Shown in pieces: positions 36,331-47,702 of a DNA stretch of 64,000 nucleotides (position 1 is the first letter of the stretch; each line of letters starts with the position of its first letter). The notes under the pieces were generated by a model that was not told where the DNA came from, searched no databases, and saw nothing but the letters and a program-made list of their open reading frames with translations. The position numbers were made by a program, and so were the translations under genes. Source of the DNA: Bacillus zhangzhouensis (GTDB lineage Bacteria; Bacillota; Bacilli; Bacillales; Bacillaceae); assembly GCA_025809375.1 (NCBI GenBank), contig CP099514.1, forward strand, positions 1,736,001 to 1,800,000, read 5' to 3'.

Positions 36331-37602
36331 CTATAGGGAAATTTCGTCTTCAATTCTTAAAATCATTTCTTCAATTTCTTCATTCGTGCCATCTTTCTGA
36401 AGAACTTTGCGTAATAACGGTAATGCTTCTTTTTGTCTGCCCTCTTCTAAAAGGAAATAAGCGTACTCATATAAAAAGTCACGTTCCTCATCAAAATCAG
36501 GCAGGGCAAGTTTGAAGTACTCGGCAGCTTCTTTGTATTCTTCTCGCCCGACAGAAGCAGATGCAGCATACCAATTCCATTTTGGATCATCTTCCCCAAA
36601 GCTTTTAACCTCTTTAATAACATCCAGGATTTCATCAAACAGCTCTTCATTTAAATAGATCGCAAGCAATGTTTGAACTGCTTCAATATAACCCGGATCA
36701 AGAGCAAGTGCTTCTTGAAGCAGTTTTTTCGCATCTTCTGAATCCCCATTTTTCAAATCAATTTTGGCACCATATAAATATAATTCTTTGTTATACTCAT
36801 CAACTTTAATACCCTCTTTGACGATCTTTAAAGCCTCGTGATATAGTCCTTCTTCCTCATAACTTTTCGCTAAAGGCATATAAAGTGACGAATAGGACGG
36901 ATCAATATCTTTTAGTTCTGTAAGCTGCTGAATAGCTGTTTTTGTTCTGCCAGCCCTCATTGCTGTAAATCCGTAGCCAAAAAGAGTATTCGGGTCTGCT
37001 TGATCTTTTACTGCCTTTTCGTACCATTCAAGTGCGTCCTCAAATTCTCCAGCTGTGCTGAGTGATTCAGCGAGCCGCTGATACACATTGACACCGCCAA
37101 CCTCATGCTGTTGATCTGCCACTTTGTAGAAATAATCGGCCGCTTTTTTTGAAAGACCTTGAGAAAAATATAATTCACCTAATGCGAAATCAATGATGGC
37201 TTCATTTGGAAGTAGTTCTTTCGCTTTTAAAAGCTTTTGTTCGCTGACTTCAAATAATCCTTGCATTTGATACAAATCTGCCATTAACAATAAACTCTCT
37301 GGGTACGCATCATCATCTTCAGGAATCGTTTCTAATATTGCAATCGCCTTCTCTTCTTCATCAGAGTCAATCAACAGCTCTGCATAAAAACAGGTTAAAC
37401 CTGTTTCCTCTGGATATAAATCATGTAAATCACTGATGAGATTCCTTGCTTTATCGATATCTCCCCAATCATAATATAATTGAGCCGCTTGCGCCTTTTC
37501 TTCATCATGCAAATGCTTCTCTGCTTGAGCAAGTGTTTGGAGTCCTTTTTCAGTCTCACCCGCCTCAACTAATTTTATGGCTTCTTGTAATGAACTATTC
37601 AA
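36331..37602 (-). CDS. ypiA: YpiA, TPR-repeat protein
   Basis: 423 residues built of about ten tetratricopeptide repeats (for example EDALEWYEKAVKDQADPNTLFGYGFTAMRAG in two parts, EEGLYHEALKIVKEGIKVDEY, EAAEYFKLALPDF). A cytosolic scaffold of unknown partner. ATG 37602 starts the ypiA-ypiB-ypiF run. A candidate operator lies upstream. Confidence 0.9.
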   Translation of the reverse strand: MNSSLQEAIKLVEAGETEKGLQTLAQAEKHLHDEEKAQAAQLYYDWGDIDKARNLISDLHDLYPEETGLTCFYAELLIDSDEEEKAIAILETIPEDDDAYPESLLLMADLYQMQGLFEVSEQKLLKAKELLPNEAIIDFALGELYFSQGLSKKAADYFYKVADQQHEVGGVNVYQRLAESLSTAGEFEDALEWYEKAVKDQADPNTLFGYGFTAMRAGRTKTAIQQLTELKDIDPSYSSLYMPLAKSYEEEGLYHEALKIVKEGIKVDEYNKELYLYGAKIDLKNGDSEDAKKLLQEALALDPGYIEAVQTLLAIYLNEELFDEILDVIKEVKSFGEDDPKWNWYAASASVGREEYKEAAEYFKLALPDFDEERDFLYEYAYFLLEEGRQKEALPLLRKVLQKDGTNEEIEEMILRIEDEISL

Positions 37603-37804
37603 ATCAAACCGTTCCTTTCTGTTTCCAAAAACCTAAACTATTGTTACCTCATATCATAATCGACAGATACACATCCAGCAAATATGTTGCTCTTTTAAAA
37701 TGAACCCATTTTTGTGTTTTAAAGACTGTTTTTCATTTTATCCTATACGAAACTGATGATATGTAAACTGCAGACACTATTTTTATCGGACAAAATGTTT
37801 TTTT

Positions 37805-37821
37805 TCAAGGTTTCACCTTGA
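37805..37821. promoter_or_regulatory. Dyad TCAAGGT-TTC-ACCTTGA upstream of ypiA
   Basis: A perfect 7-bp inverted repeat in the 280-base gap between ypiA and aroE, overlapping a TTGAAA hexamer (37803-37808) read toward ypiA, with an A-rich TAAAAA further on. Nothing else is seen in this gap. A repressor site is possible. Confidence 0.4.
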
Positions 37822-37871
37822 GACAAGCTATGCTATATTTCTGACAAATATGCAAAAGGAAAGAAAAAGCC

Positions 37872-37887
37872 TGAGGACATCCTCAGA
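37872..37887 (-). terminator. Terminator of aroE and the supraoperon
   Basis: CTGAGGA / TCCTCAG over the aroE stop followed by GGCTTTTTC on the minus strand. Confidence 0.8.
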
Positions 37888-39169
37888 CTGTTTTCGTTAA
37901 ATATTCAATGTGTTCAAAGAAATTTGGGTATGAGACACGAACAGCATCTGTATCCTCAATCTCAATTGCTTGCTTTGTTATACATGCCGCAATTCCCAGC
38001 ATCATCCCAATACGGTGATCTCCGTAGCTTGAGACGACTGCGCCGCCTTGAAGTGCAGTTTTACCATGGATCTTCATACCATCATCTGTTGCTTCAATTT
38101 CAGCACCGAGTTTTTTAAGTTCTGATACGACTGTATCAATTCGATTCGTTTCTTTTACTTTTAACTCAGCAGCATCTTTAATGATTGTTGTTCCTTCTGC
38201 TTGGGTCGCAAGAAGCGCAATAATCGGAATTTCATCGATGAGTCTTGAAATCATGTCACCAGAAATTTCAATCCCTTTTAATGATGAAGTAGAAATCGTT
38301 AAATCACCATACGGTTCTCCGCCTTTGGCATCTATTTCATTGATCTCAAGATTTGCACCCATAAGTTTCAGTACATCAATAATACCTGTTCTTGTTTTGT
38401 TTAGCCCGACATTTTTTAAGACAATCCGGCTATTAGGAACGATTGATCCAGCTACAAGGAAAAATGCAGCCGAAGAGATGTCTCCAGGAACAAATATATC
38501 TGTTGCTGTTAATGTTTGGCCGCCTTCAATGGAAACACTTTGTTCATCTTCATCTAGTTTTACACCAAACATAGAGAGCATTCTTTCTGTATGATCTCTT
38601 GATTTATGAGGTTCAGTTAACGTCGTTGTTCCCTCTGCTTGAAGACCAGCTAAAAGGACAGCCGACTTAATTTGTGCACTTGCCACCGGAGACTTATAAG
38701 AGATGCCTTTTAAATGACCCCCACGAATAGACAGTGGTGTATACTCGCCATTTGCTCTGCCGTCTATTTTGGCTCCTAGTTGTTTTAGCGGACCCGTTAC
38801 ACGTTTCATTGGTCTTTTGGCAATACTCTCATCACCGATTAGTGTACTGTGAAACTCACAGCCAGCTAATATGCCCATCATTAATCGAATGGTTGTACCA
38901 GAATTACCCACATCGAGAATGTCTGACGGCTCCTTGAGCTCTTTCAGTCCCTTACCATGGATGACAACATCTGTCCCTTTTTGTTCAATTTCAACGCCCA
39001 TCTTTCTAAAGCAATCGATCGTACTTAAACAATCAGCTCCTGGAAGAAAGTTCTTCACTACTGTGGTCCCATCAGCAATTGCACCAAACATCACTGATCT
39101 ATGTGAAATAGATTTATCCCCTGGGATATGAATTTCTCCATTCATAGGAGCATGTTTATGAATTTTCAT
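37883..39169 (-). CDS. aroE: 3-phosphoshikimate 1-carboxyvinyltransferase (EPSP synthase)
   Basis: A 428-residue two-domain enzyme that adds PEP to shikimate-3-phosphate (aroE in B. subtilis naming, aroA in E. coli). Marks: [54 protein letters not shown] and [15 protein letters not shown] 39169 after GAGGTGA replaces the longer frame. Last gene of the supraoperon. Confidence 0.97.
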   Translation of the reverse strand: MKIHKHAPMNGEIHIPGDKSISHRSVMFGAIADGTTVVKNFLPGADCLSTIDCFRKMGVEIEQKGTDVVIHGKGLKELKEPSDILDVGNSGTTIRLMMGILAGCEFHSTLIGDESIAKRPMKRVTGPLKQLGAKIDGRANGEYTPLSIRGGHLKGISYKSPVASAQIKSAVLLAGLQAEGTTTLTEPHKSRDHTERMLSMFGVKLDEDEQSVSIEGGQTLTATDIFVPGDISSAAFFLVAGSIVPNSRIVLKNVGLNKTRTGIIDVLKLMGANLEINEIDAKGGEPYGDLTISTSSLKGIEISGDMISRLIDEIPIIALLATQAEGTTIIKDAAELKVKETNRIDTVVSELKKLGAEIEATDDGMKIHGKTALQGGAVVSSYGDHRIGMMLGIAACITKQAIEIEDTDAVRVSYPNFFEHIEYLTKTV

Positions 39170-39179
39170 GTTTGTCACC

Positions 39180-40301
39180 TCAGTCAGCATAAAATGTATC
39201 GTAATTCGCTCTATTTTTTATACAGATTTCTGCACGCTTGCGGTCGTCATCTGTTTGAAAACTAATGCGTAAAATCCCATTAATGTCTTCCCGCGTCTCA
39301 ATGATACGGATATTTGTAATACTAATGTTTTCACTTGCTAGATGCCCTGTAATCTCTGAAATGACCCCAGGGTGATCCGGAACATCGACATATAGATCAT
39401 AAAAAGCAGGAATGGCTCCTTTTTTCCTTAGAGGAAGTCCATCCCGATATTCCTTTGCATCTTGAAAATAAGAGAACAATCCTTCAGCATCTTCTTGCTG
39501 TACGAAGGTCTCAATGCGGTTAATCTCTTTTTTCCATTCATGGAATCGGTCTAAAATCTTGTGTTTATTGTGCAGGAGGATATCCCGCCACATTGCAGGA
39601 TTACTTGAAGCAATTCGGGTGATATCACGAAAACCTCCAGCGGCAAACCGTTTAACAAGGGGGAATTGTTCTTCAAAATGATGTGCTTGATGCACAAGGC
39701 TGGCTGCAACAATATGAGGAAAATGGCTGATAACACTTGTCACAGCATCATGTTCTTCTGGTGTCATCTCGATAAAATGAGCATTTGTCCCCTTTAACAA
39801 ATCCATCAACCGATCAACAGCTTGACGGTTTGTTTCCTTTGCAGGCGTTAAAATGTAGAACGCATTTTCAAATAAAAAGTCTTTTGCCGCAATAACACCT
39901 GACTTATGAGAGCCTGCCATTGGATGTCCACCAATAAATTGGTAATGCTCAGGTAGCGCTTTTTCAGCAAAATGAACGACCTTTTGCTTTGTGCTGCCGA
40001 CATCAGTGATTGTGAGCTCTCTTTCAATTCCAGAGTCTGCAATATCACTAAGCATCTTTACTGTTTGCTGGACAGGTGTTGCCAAAATAATGGTCGAAGA
40101 TTCTTCTAAACCAGCCAGAAATGAATCAGCTGTTGCATCAATAATTCCCAGTTTTGTTGCAGCAACCATTTGCTCTTTGGAAACATCAAAGCCTATAATT
40201 TTTTTATGAGGATATTCTTTTTTAATCGAGAGTGCAATGGACCCTCCAATTAAACCGAGTCCAGCGATTAATATTGTTTCGTTTGCATCATTCATATTCA
40301 T
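39180..40301 (-). CDS. tyrA: Prephenate dehydrogenase
   Basis: A 373-residue NAD enzyme that makes 4-hydroxyphenylpyruvate. Rossmann loop [13 protein letters not shown], catalytic [11 protein letters not shown], and a C-terminal ACT domain (about 297-370, [20 protein letters not shown]) for tyrosine feedback. ATG 40301 or 40295; AGGTGA precedes both. Ten bases before aroE. Confidence 0.95.
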   Translation of the reverse strand: MNMNDANETILIAGLGLIGGSIALSIKKEYPHKKIIGFDVSKEQMVAATKLGIIDATADSFLAGLEESSTIILATPVQQTVKMLSDIADSGIERELTITDVGSTKQKVVHFAEKALPEHYQFIGGHPMAGSHKSGVIAAKDFLFENAFYILTPAKETNRQAVDRLMDLLKGTNAHFIEMTPEEHDAVTSVISHFPHIVAASLVHQAHHFEEQFPLVKRFAAGGFRDITRIASSNPAMWRDILLHNKHKILDRFHEWKKEINRIETFVQQEDAEGLFSYFQDAKEYRDGLPLRKKGAIPAFYDLYVDVPDHPGVISEITGHLASENISITNIRIIETREDINGILRISFQTDDDRKRAEICIKNRANYDTFYAD

Positions 40302-40410
40302 CACCTGATTTTTCGCGAAAATTAAACAAGCTATTTCAACAGCTTATATGGATATGAGGTTGGTACAATGAAAGCCATATCCTGCCTTAGGATATGACTT
40401 GATGGTTATG

Positions 40411-41508
40411 CTACGCACGAATGCCTTGCATTAAATCGGCAAGAGTACTTAGAATTTCTTCATTTTGCTCTGTTGTTCCAACGGTAATACGTAAAGAAGT
40501 CGGAAAACCAAGTGCTTTCCCAGAACGAACAATGTAGCCTTTTTTCAATAATGCATTGAACAATTCATCTGCATCTCTTTTAAAATCAATCAGCACAAAG
40601 TTTGTTTGAGATGGATAGATATATAGTCCAAAACGTTCAGCAAAATCTTCATATTGTTTGAGGCCTGCTTCGTTTTTCTGTCTGCATGATTGAATGAAGT
40701 CTTGATCTTTTATTGCTGCACGAGCAGCTGCCTGAGCGATACGGCTAGTATTAAACGGCTCTCTTGCTGGCTCAATGGCAGTAATCAGCTCTTCTGACGC
40801 AATCCCGTAGCCTACTCGAAGCGCTGCAAGTCCATACGCTTTAGAAAACGTTCGAAGTACAATGACATTTTGATATGAGTGTAATAAAGATAAACTATTT
40901 GGAAAATCTTCCGCACGAACGTATTCGACATACGCTTCATCTAGTACAACAAGCACGTGAACTGGCACTTCGTCTAAAAACGCCACAAGCTCAGATTCTG
41001 ACAAATGATTTCCCGTCGGGTTATTTGGATTACATACCCAGACAACCTTCGTGTTTTCATCAATCGCATCCAGCATGCCCTTCAGATCGTGAGCTCCTCC
41101 ATCTAAAAGAGGCACTTCTCGAATTTCAGCATGTTCAATCACTGCATTGTGACGGTATTGCGGAAAAGATGGAGATGGGATGACGGTATTTGTATGTTGG
41201 TCAAGGAATGCTCTCGCAATAATTTGCACAAGTTCATCTGAGCCGTTCCCGAAAATTAATTGTTTTTCACCTACTTGAAGAAAATCGGCCAGCTCCGTTC
41301 TTAAACTTGCGCTGTATCCATCTGGATAAATCGCTAAATGTTCGAGCTCAGCCTGTATCGCTTCTCTTGCATGGACGGAACATCCAAAAGGGTTTTCATT
41401 TGAAGCCAATTTCACAATTTTGTCTAATTGATATTCTTTTTTGACCTCTTCAATTGGTTTCCCAGGCTGATACGGCTTTAGCTGTTTTAATTGATCTTTG
41501 ATTTGCAA
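40411..41508 (-). CDS. hisC: Histidinol-phosphate / aromatic aminotransferase
   Basis: A 365-residue PLP enzyme. The PLP lysine is in [17 protein letters not shown] (about 219-235); [13 protein letters not shown] and SNENPFGCS are family marks. In B. subtilis the same enzyme serves histidine, tyrosine and phenylalanine, which fits its place between trpA and tyrA. A 7-bp hairpin (CATATCC/GGATATG, 40376-40396) lies between it and tyrA. Confidence 0.96.
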   Translation of the reverse strand: MQIKDQLKQLKPYQPGKPIEEVKKEYQLDKIVKLASNENPFGCSVHAREAIQAELEHLAIYPDGYSASLRTELADFLQVGEKQLIFGNGSDELVQIIARAFLDQHTNTVIPSPSFPQYRHNAVIEHAEIREVPLLDGGAHDLKGMLDAIDENTKVVWVCNPNNPTGNHLSESELVAFLDEVPVHVLVVLDEAYVEYVRAEDFPNSLSLLHSYQNVIVLRTFSKAYGLAALRVGYGIASEELITAIEPAREPFNTSRIAQAAARAAIKDQDFIQSCRQKNEAGLKQYEDFAERFGLYIYPSQTNFVLIDFKRDADELFNALLKKGYIVRSGKALGFPTSLRITVGTTEQNEEILSTLADLMQGIRA

Positions 41509-41519
41509 AATGTTTCACC

Positions 41520-42317
41520 TCATTTGAATGAATAGAGGGGACTAAATGTTTTGGCATATGTTTCAAATTCTCGTAAAGCCTCTTGACGTTTATCACTTGC
41601 CAGCAATTGCTCTTGAAGCTCTTCTATTTTTTTCACAAGTGCACTCCCGACAACGACACCGTCACTCAGTTTATTCATTGAGTCTACCTGCTCTCTTGTT
41701 GAGATGCCAAAACCGACTACAACCGGTATGTGACTCAGCTGTTTCACTTGTTGAATAAAATCTGTAATTGACGCGTCAAAGGATTGTCTGATACCTGTTA
41801 CACCAAGAGATGAAACACAATACACAAAACCTTCTGCCTGCTCTATAATGTTTACTAATCGTTCCTTGCTTGTTGGAGCAACGAGTGAAATATAAGAAAT
41901 GTCATGTGTTTGACAGTTCTTTTGTAGCTCACTGCTCTCTTCAAACGGCAAGTCGGGTGTTAAGAGTCCCGAAATATGATTTTTGCGCAGTAAAGCGAAA
42001 AAGTATTCTGTGTCTAATTGTAACACAGGATTATAATACGTAAATAGAATTACAGGAATTTTCACTCCGTTTTTTTTCATCTTCCCTGCTAATTCTATCG
42101 CTTTTACGATATTCATGCCATGATTTAGAGCTCTTTTGGAGGCTCTTTGAATGACAGGACCGTCCGCTAATGGGTCGGAATAAGGAACACCGAGTTCAAT
42201 CGCATGTGCACCAGCGGCTTGAAGAGAGATAGCTAAATCAATGGTGATGGCTTCTGACGGATCTCCCGCTGTGATAAATGGGATAAATAATTTCTCACCT
42301 TGCTCTAACCTAATCAT
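41520..42317 (-). CDS. trpA: Tryptophan synthase alpha subunit
   Basis: 265 residues, TIM barrel splitting indole-glycerol phosphate. [31 protein letters not shown] (catalytic Glu and Asp) and VVVGFGIST are seen. The ATGA overlap with trpB couples their translation. The [12 protein letters not shown] loop is present. Confidence 0.97.
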   Translation of the reverse strand: MIRLEQGEKLFIPFITAGDPSEAITIDLAISLQAAGAHAIELGVPYSDPLADGPVIQRASKRALNHGMNIVKAIELAGKMKKNGVKIPVILFTYYNPVLQLDTEYFFALLRKNHISGLLTPDLPFEESSELQKNCQTHDISYISLVAPTSKERLVNIIEQAEGFVYCVSSLGVTGIRQSFDASITDFIQQVKQLSHIPVVVGFGISTREQVDSMNKLSDGVVVGSALVKKIEELQEQLLASDKRQEALREFETYAKTFSPLYSFK

Positions 42318-43516
42318 TTTGTTTTCCCCTCACTTTCAAGCACGTTCATTAATGTATGCACATCTTTATCGCCTCTTCCTGACAGGCAGACAAGGACGAT
42401 TTCATCTTCATTCATCGCTTTGCTTACTTCAAACGCCTTGGCTAATGCATGTGCAGATTCAATCGCTGGAAGAATACCTTCTTTTTCTGTCAGCAGCTTT
42501 AGAGCATCTAGTGCTTCTTGATCTGTCGCACTCACATATTGAACCCGTCCGCTCGCATGTAAATATGCGTGCTCTGGTCCAATTCCCGGATAATCTAAAC
42601 CAGCAGAAATAGAATATGGCTCAATAATTTGGCCAAATTCGTCTTGGATTAAATATGTCAAAGACCCGTGGATCACACCTTTAGTTCCTTTCGTGATGGT
42701 TGCAGCATGGAGCGGCGTATCGATTCCTTTTCCACCTGCCTCTACACCAATGATATCTGCCTCTTCATCTAAAAACGCCCGGTACATTCCAATGGCATTA
42801 CTTCCGCCGCCGACACAGGCAATGACTTTATGAGGAAGCCTTCCTTCTTTTTCAAGCAGCTGCTCTTTTGCTTCATCACCAATCATCCGCTGGAACTCGC
42901 TGACGATTTGAGGATACGGATGAGGGCCTACAACGGAACCGATCATATAAAAATGATCACGACAGTGCTGAACCCAATAGCGGATGGCTTCGTTGGTAGC
43001 ATCTTTTAATGTGCCATTCCCGCTTGTGACAGGTATGACTTCAGCGCCAAGCAGTTTCATTCGGAAGACATTGAGTGATTGTCTTTCCACATCTTCTTTT
43101 CCCATAAATACCGTGCAGGATAACCCGAACTTTGCGGCCACCGTTGCAGCAGCTACTCCGTGCTGGCCTGCACCTGTTTCCGCGATGATGTTTGATTTCC
43201 CCATTTTTTTCGCAAGCAGAGCTTGCCCAAGCGCATTGTTAATTTTATGAGCACCTGTGTGGTTTAAATCTTCTCTTTTTAAATAGATTTTTGCGCCGCC
43301 AAAGTATGCTGTTAATTGGTCAGCATATGTAAGCGCAGTTGGTCTGCCTGAATAGTTTCGAAGTAGTGATACATATTCTGCTTGAAAAGCAGGATCTTCT
43401 TTTAATTCACGAAATGCCTGCTCGATTTCTGCAAGTGGCTGCATGAGCGTTTCCGGAACAAATTTCCCTCCGAATTCTCCGTATCTGCCAATCTCATTTG
43501 GATATGCGTACATCAT
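42314..43516 (-). CDS. trpB: Tryptophan synthase beta subunit
   Basis: 400 residues, PLP enzyme joining indole and serine. [16 protein letters not shown], the PLP lysine in [13 protein letters not shown] (about 88-100) and [12 protein letters not shown] are present. It overlaps trpF by 23 bases; start MMYAYPNE at 43516 or one codon later. Confidence 0.97.
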   Translation of the reverse strand: MMYAYPNEIGRYGEFGGKFVPETLMQPLAEIEQAFRELKEDPAFQAEYVSLLRNYSGRPTALTYADQLTAYFGGAKIYLKREDLNHTGAHKINNALGQALLAKKMGKSNIIAETGAGQHGVAAATVAAKFGLSCTVFMGKEDVERQSLNVFRMKLLGAEVIPVTSGNGTLKDATNEAIRYWVQHCRDHFYMIGSVVGPHPYPQIVSEFQRMIGDEAKEQLLEKEGRLPHKVIACVGGGSNAIGMYRAFLDEEADIIGVEAGGKGIDTPLHAATITKGTKGVIHGSLTYLIQDEFGQIIEPYSISAGLDYPGIGPEHAYLHASGRVQYVSATDQEALDALKLLTEKEGILPAIESAHALAKAFEVSKAMNEDEIVLVCLSGRGDKDVHTLMNVLESEGKTK

Positions 43517-44153
43517 TTAACATCCTTTCTTCAAGCGCTTCGATCTTAGCACTGCTTTTCTTCCCGTTTTCTTCTATTCCACTTGAAAGATCGATTGCTT
43601 CTGGGCCATAGGCAAGAAGCTCTGCTATCGTTTCTGGTGTGATACCGCCCGCAATTACGCAAGTTTTCTCCAGCCGTTTTGCCTGCTGAACGTATGCAGG
43701 CACCGCCGCCCAAGCAAAAGCTGTTCCAGAGCCGCCTCTCATCCCTTTTACTTTCGCATCAATGAGGAAGCCATCGACAACAGGTGCAAATGCCGTCATT
43801 TTTTCAAGCGTGTTTTTTATATTAGGTTCGTGGTGGAACACTTTCCAAACGACAGCCCCTGTTTGTTGTTTGATTTCTTTTGCGTCATCCTGCGTTTCAT
43901 CTCCATGGAGCTGTACGATATCTAAAGGAATATCATGTGTGATTTCGCACACTTTTTGGATCTTTTCATTTACAAATACACCGGCAATCTTTTTCTCACA
44001 CTTTGTTTGGATGAGCCATTGTTTCACTTGGGCTGGATGGACTTGTCTTTTGCTTGGAGCAAAAATAAATCCGATGGCATCTGCGTGAGATTGCGCAATG
44101 CATTCCACATCTTCTTGTGATACTGCCCCGCAATATTTTAAATAAGGCTTCAT
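43494..44153 (-). CDS. trpF: Phosphoribosylanthranilate isomerase
   Basis: About 219 residues, small TIM barrel. [11 protein letters not shown] (catalytic Cys; usual CG[IL] is CGAV here), [19 protein letters not shown] (catalytic Asp), VIAGGITPE and [13 protein letters not shown] are seen. The start at 44153 (MKPYLKYCG) is ten bases from GGAGA; an ATGA overlap start at 44162 is too close to it. Confidence 0.93.
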   Translation of the reverse strand: MKPYLKYCGAVSQEDVECIAQSHADAIGFIFAPSKRQVHPAQVKQWLIQTKCEKKIAGVFVNEKIQKVCEITHDIPLDIVQLHGDETQDDAKEIKQQTGAVVWKVFHHEPNIKNTLEKMTAFAPVVDGFLIDAKVKGMRGGSGTAFAWAAVPAYVQQAKRLEKTCVIAGGITPETIAELLAYGPEAIDLSSGIEENGKKSSAKIEALEERMLNDVRISK

Positions 44154-44158
44154 CCTGT

Positions 44159-44911
44159 TCATTCTCCAAACAATGTCTGAACAGCTTGTTCCTGTGATTG
44201 TTCTCTCATTAATGATTCTCCTACAAGGACTGCACCCGCTCCATGTTTCTTCACAAAGGTTAGATCATCAAATGTTTGAATACCGCTCTCACTCACTAGT
44301 AAGACCTCGTGTGGAACGAAAGGGGCGATTTCTTTTGTTTGTTCAACTGTTGTTGTAAATGTATTTAAATTCCGGTTGTTCACTCCAATGATTTCAGGAG
44401 TGAATAACTTTAAAATCTTTTCCAGTGTATCTGCTGCATGTACTTCGACAAGGACATCAAGACCTTTCTCGTTCGCTTCAGCATAGAGCTCGTGCAGCTT
44501 TTGCGGCTCAAGAACTTCTCCAATTAATAAAATGGCATCTGCCCCTATACGTCTTGACTCTTCTACCTGTATGGAGTCAATGATGAAATCTTTTCTTAAA
44601 ATTGGACGATCGACGTGTTTTTTAATGAGGGATAAGGATTCGTTTTTCCCTTGAAAGAACGGTTCATCCGTTAAAACAGATAAGCAATCAGCGTTTGATT
44701 TATCGTAAGCTTTTGCTGTTTGTAAAGGATCAAAATTGGGTTGAATGATTCCTTTGGAAGGAGACGCCTTTTTCACCTCAGCAATTAGACCAATTGATCG
44801 ATGAGGATTCATAAGTGCTTCTTTAAATGATCGTCTTTCAAAGTGTCCATCTACTGGTAACTGCAATGTTTGGATATGTTCTTTTTTGCGGGCAATGATT
44901 TGATTAAGCAT
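44159..44911 (-). CDS. trpC: Indole-3-glycerol phosphate synthase
   Basis: 250 residues. [12 protein letters not shown] (about 45-56), [21 protein letters not shown] and VSESGI are the usual active-site blocks. It overlaps trpD by eight bases. Confidence 0.96.
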   Translation of the reverse strand: MLNQIIARKKEHIQTLQLPVDGHFERRSFKEALMNPHRSIGLIAEVKKASPSKGIIQPNFDPLQTAKAYDKSNADCLSVLTDEPFFQGKNESLSLIKKHVDRPILRKDFIIDSIQVEESRRIGADAILLIGEVLEPQKLHELYAEANEKGLDVLVEVHAADTLEKILKLFTPEIIGVNNRNLNTFTTTVEQTKEIAPFVPHEVLLVSESGIQTFDDLTFVKKHGAGAVLVGESLMREQSQEQAVQTLFGE

Positions 44912-45923
44912 AGATCTCTTCCTCTCTCGTTTTTTGTTTTAAACGAGCCAATTGTTTTTTGGCTGCACCGTTTTTAATCGTTTCAATCGCTTTTAATGTT
45001 CCGGCCATGAGGCTTTCTGACTTCCCTGCGACATATAAAGCCGCTCCAGCATTCAGGGCTGTAATATGAAGCGGCGCCCCTTCTGTTTGATGATTCAATA
45101 TATTCTGAATCAATTTGGCGCTCTCTTCCGGTGATTGGACCTGAATATCTGATAAATATCCTTTTTGCAGCCCAAAGTCTTCTGGATTGAGTGTATATTC
45201 TGTCATGACATCTTTTTTGAGTTCAATCACATATGAATTTGCTGTAATTGTTAATTCATCCAGCCCATCTTCTCCGCAAACAAACAGCACATGTTCTGGC
45301 TCTAATGGTGCAAGGGCTTTTGCCATTAATTTTGCCTTTTCCTTTGAGTAGACACCGATGATTTGCTTTTTTGCTTGCATTGGGTGGCAAAGCGGACCTA
45401 ATAGATTAAATACCGTCCGGAAGCCAAGCTGCTTGCGGACGGTAGCTACTTGTTTCATAGATGAATGATACAATGGCGCAAATAAAAAGCCCATGTTTTT
45501 CTCTTGTATTTGTCTTCTTGTTTCTTCTGGTGTGGATTGAATGTGAATTCCAAGACACTCTAGTACATCGGCACTCCCGCTTTTAGAAGAAACTGATCGA
45601 TTTCCATGTTTGGCGATTTTGGCTCCAGCGGCGGAAGCGACAATGGCAGCGGCAGTTGATATATTAAAGGTGGAGAGTCCATCGCCACCTGTGCCGCAAG
45701 TATCAACAACATCAAGCGATCGTTCCATTGGTACTGCATGTTGCCGCATGGCTTTCACAAAACCCGTCATTTCTTCAGCGGTTTCTCCTCTATGCGCTAA
45801 AATCGAGAGACTAGCAGCGACTTCAGCATCTGTTAAAGAGCCGCTCATCATATCATGCATGAGTTTATTTGCTTCATTTTCTGATAAAAAGCCTCCATTA
45901 ACAAGAGCTGAGAGTCGGTGATT
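44904..45923 (-). CDS. trpD: Anthranilate phosphoribosyltransferase
   Basis: 339 residues. [19 protein letters not shown] (PRPP site, about 78-96), [18 protein letters not shown] and GPLCHPM are present. ATG 45923 behind AGGAGAG overlaps trpE by 26 bases and gives the family length. Confidence 0.96.
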   Translation of the reverse strand, partial: NHRLSALVNGGFLSENEANKLMHDMMSGSLTDAEVAASLSILAHRGETAEEMTGFVKAMRQHAVPMERSLDVVDTCGTGGDGLSTFNISTAAAIVASAAGAKIAKHGNRSVSSKSGSADVLECLGIHIQSTPEETRRQIQEKNMGFLFAPLYHSSMKQVATVRKQLGFRTVFNLLGPLCHPMQAKKQIIGVYSKEKAKLMAKALAPLEPEHVLFVCGEDGLDELTITANSYVIELKKDVMTEYTLNPEDFGLQKGYLSDIQVQSPEESAKLIQNILNHQTEGAPLHITALNAGAALYVAGKSESLMAGTLKAIETIKNGAAKKQLARLKQKTREEEIYA

Positions 45924-47445
45924 CATCCTGCACACTCTCCTTTTCTGAGAAAATATGTTCCGCAAGCTGAATGGCTTTTAGAAGTGCTCCTGCCTTGTTA
46001 CAAGTCTCTTCCCATTCGTTTTCTGGGACAGAATCAGCCACAATGCCGGCGCCTGCTTGTATAGAAGCGGTCTGATTTTTGACGCTCATCGTACGAATGG
46101 TAATACAGGAGTCGATATTGCCGTCGAATCCAATATAGGCAATACAGCCGCCATACGTTTCCCTTGGTTCAGGCTCCATTTCATTTAATAATTGCATCGC
46201 TCTTATTTTCGGAGCACCTGTTAATGTACCTGCTGGGAATGCAGACATGAGTGCATCGACTGGATGTGTATCCCGCTTTAGCTTTCCTGTCACAATGGAG
46301 ATGATGTGCATGACATGTGAAAAATTCACTACTTTTGTAAAAGTCGGTACGGACACACTGCCGTATTCTGCCACACGGCCTACATCATTTCTGGCAAGAT
46401 CCACTAACATGTAATGCTCGGCTTTTTCCTTTTCATCTTCAAGCAGATCTCTTGCTAGCTCAGCATCCTCTTCTCTTGTTCTTCCTCGTTTTCTTGTGCC
46501 AGCAATAGGATGAATTTCTAAATGCCCGTTTTTAGCATGGATTAATCGTTCTGGCGAGCTGCCGACTAAATCACGATCTTTTAATTTCATAAAATACATA
46601 TATGGAGATGGATTCACAATCCGAAGCACACGGTATAACTCAAATGAACTCACTGATACAGGGATATCAAATCGCTGCGAGAGTACGCCTTGGAAAATGT
46701 CACCCGCTCGAATGTACTCTTTGATTTTTTCTACGTCTTTTAAAAATTGCGCTTTTTCATAGGTTGACGTCACATGTTCAAAGGATGGCGGCTCATTCAT
46801 ATTCGCTGATAAAATCAGTTCTTTCATATCAATCCTTGTATGGAGCTTGTGAATCATCTGTTCAAGCTGTTTTTGTTTTTTTTTGTAAGCGCGTATTTTT
46901 TCGTCTTCTGTTTCTTGTCCGGTGAGCTGAGTGTACTGGATAAAATGAACATGATTTGTTTCATGATCAAAGGCAATCATCGTTTGGCAGACAAATAAAG
47001 TGCAATTTTCTGCCAGCGATGCGCTGCGGTGAGGCCTGACAGAAGGTTCAATGTTTGGGATCAGATCGTAGCTTAAGTACCCAACAGCCCCGCCTTTAAA
47101 TGGGATATCAATATCTGGCGTTTTGATTTGATATTGATCTTTCATCCAATCCAGCAGTTCTTTCAGCTCTTGCTTTTGCATGACTTCCTGCCCCGCAGCG
47201 TTACGTGCAACGTATTTGTTTTGGTCATCATGTAAGGTTAAAAACGGGTGTAATCCAATGAAGGAATATCTCGACCAGCTGGAAGACTCATCTTTGCTTT
47301 CTAGCAAATACACAATATCTTGTTTGAGTTTTTCAACAATTTGAATCGGCGAGAGCGTATCGACTTTGATGGTTTCAACGATTGGGATCGTTTTGTGGGA
47401 CTCACTGTCCTTTAAAAATTGAATCAAGTTGGATTGGGAATTCAT
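45898..47445 (-). CDS. trpE: Anthranilate synthase component I
   Basis: 515 residues, making anthranilate from chorismate. The tryptophan-binding LLESKD segment near the N-terminus and the catalytic core (GSSPERL, HPIAGTRKRG, MLVDLARND, AFPAGTLTGAPK, YGGCIAYIG) are intact. Translation start ATG 47445 after AGGAG, a site that a leader hairpin can cover. No trpG follows; in B. subtilis the glutaminase is shared with folate synthesis elsewhere. Confidence 0.97.
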   Translation of the reverse strand: MNSQSNLIQFLKDSESHKTIPIVETIKVDTLSPIQIVEKLKQDIVYLLESKDESSSWSRYSFIGLHPFLTLHDDQNKYVARNAAGQEVMQKQELKELLDWMKDQYQIKTPDIDIPFKGGAVGYLSYDLIPNIEPSVRPHRSASLAENCTLFVCQTMIAFDHETNHVHFIQYTQLTGQETEDEKIRAYKKKQKQLEQMIHKLHTRIDMKELILSANMNEPPSFEHVTSTYEKAQFLKDVEKIKEYIRAGDIFQGVLSQRFDIPVSVSSFELYRVLRIVNPSPYMYFMKLKDRDLVGSSPERLIHAKNGHLEIHPIAGTRKRGRTREEDAELARDLLEDEKEKAEHYMLVDLARNDVGRVAEYGSVSVPTFTKVVNFSHVMHIISIVTGKLKRDTHPVDALMSAFPAGTLTGAPKIRAMQLLNEMEPEPRETYGGCIAYIGFDGNIDSCITIRTMSVKNQTASIQAGAGIVADSVPENEWEETCNKAGALLKAIQLAEHIFSEKESVQDESPTLSSC

Positions 47446-47452
47446 AAGCACA

Positions 47453-47474
47453 CTCCTTAAATGGGATTAAGGAG
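47453..47474 (-). promoter_or_regulatory. trpE Shine-Dalgarno-sequestering hairpin
   Basis: CTCCTTAA / TTAAGGAG, an 8-bp perfect stem with a six-base loop, covers AGGAG of trpE. In B. subtilis TRAP binding promotes a like structure that blocks trpE translation. Confidence 0.85.
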
Positions 47475-47509
47475 AATGAGGGGACATATAGAGGGTTTGT
47501 ATGAGTATA

Positions 47510-47545
47510 CCAAAATAAAGCCTAAAAGAGGGTTGCTCTTTTAGG
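47510..47545 (-). terminator. trp attenuator
   Basis: CCTAAAAGAG / CTCTTTTAGG stem with a five-base loop, then CTTTATTTT on the minus strand. Transcription stops here when TRAP holds the upstream repeats and prevents the antiterminator. Confidence 0.92.
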
Positions 47546-47572
47546 CAGTATGATTAAATAGAAGTATCGTAT

Positions 47573-47626
47573 CTCTGCTCAACTCTACTCATCTCAACTA
47601 CCCTAGTCTCATTCTCATCTTCTCTA
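47573..47626 (-). promoter_or_regulatory. TRAP binding site: 11 triplet repeats
   Basis: On the minus strand eleven triplets lie in a row: TAG, AAG, GAG, GAG, TAG, TAG, then five GAG, separated by two bases each (three in one place). Eleven matches the 11-subunit TRAP ring encoded by mtrB at 54473-54703. Only the second repeat departs from (G/U)AG. Confidence 0.92.
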
Positions 47627-47672
47627 AGCTTGCAATGCCGTTTACACCTGTGTGTAAACTTCGGCTGTTCAT

Positions 47673-47702
47673 ATCGTATTATAATTCCTTGTTTTTTGTC
47701 AA
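47673..47702 (-). promoter_or_regulatory. SigA promoter of trpEDCFBA
   Basis: TTGACA (inside the last aroH codons), 18-base spacer, TACGAT on the minus strand. It allows trp transcription separate from the aroF promoter. Confidence 0.8.

Noticed and set aside
40376-40396. CATATCC/GGATATG hairpin between hisC and tyrA as a terminator
   Set aside because: No T-run follows on the minus strand; tyrA and aroE are expected to be read through from hisC. It may be an RNA processing or stability stem.
42241-42612. 123-residue frame opposite trpA/trpB
   Set aside because: Antisense of conserved enzyme genes with no start signal.
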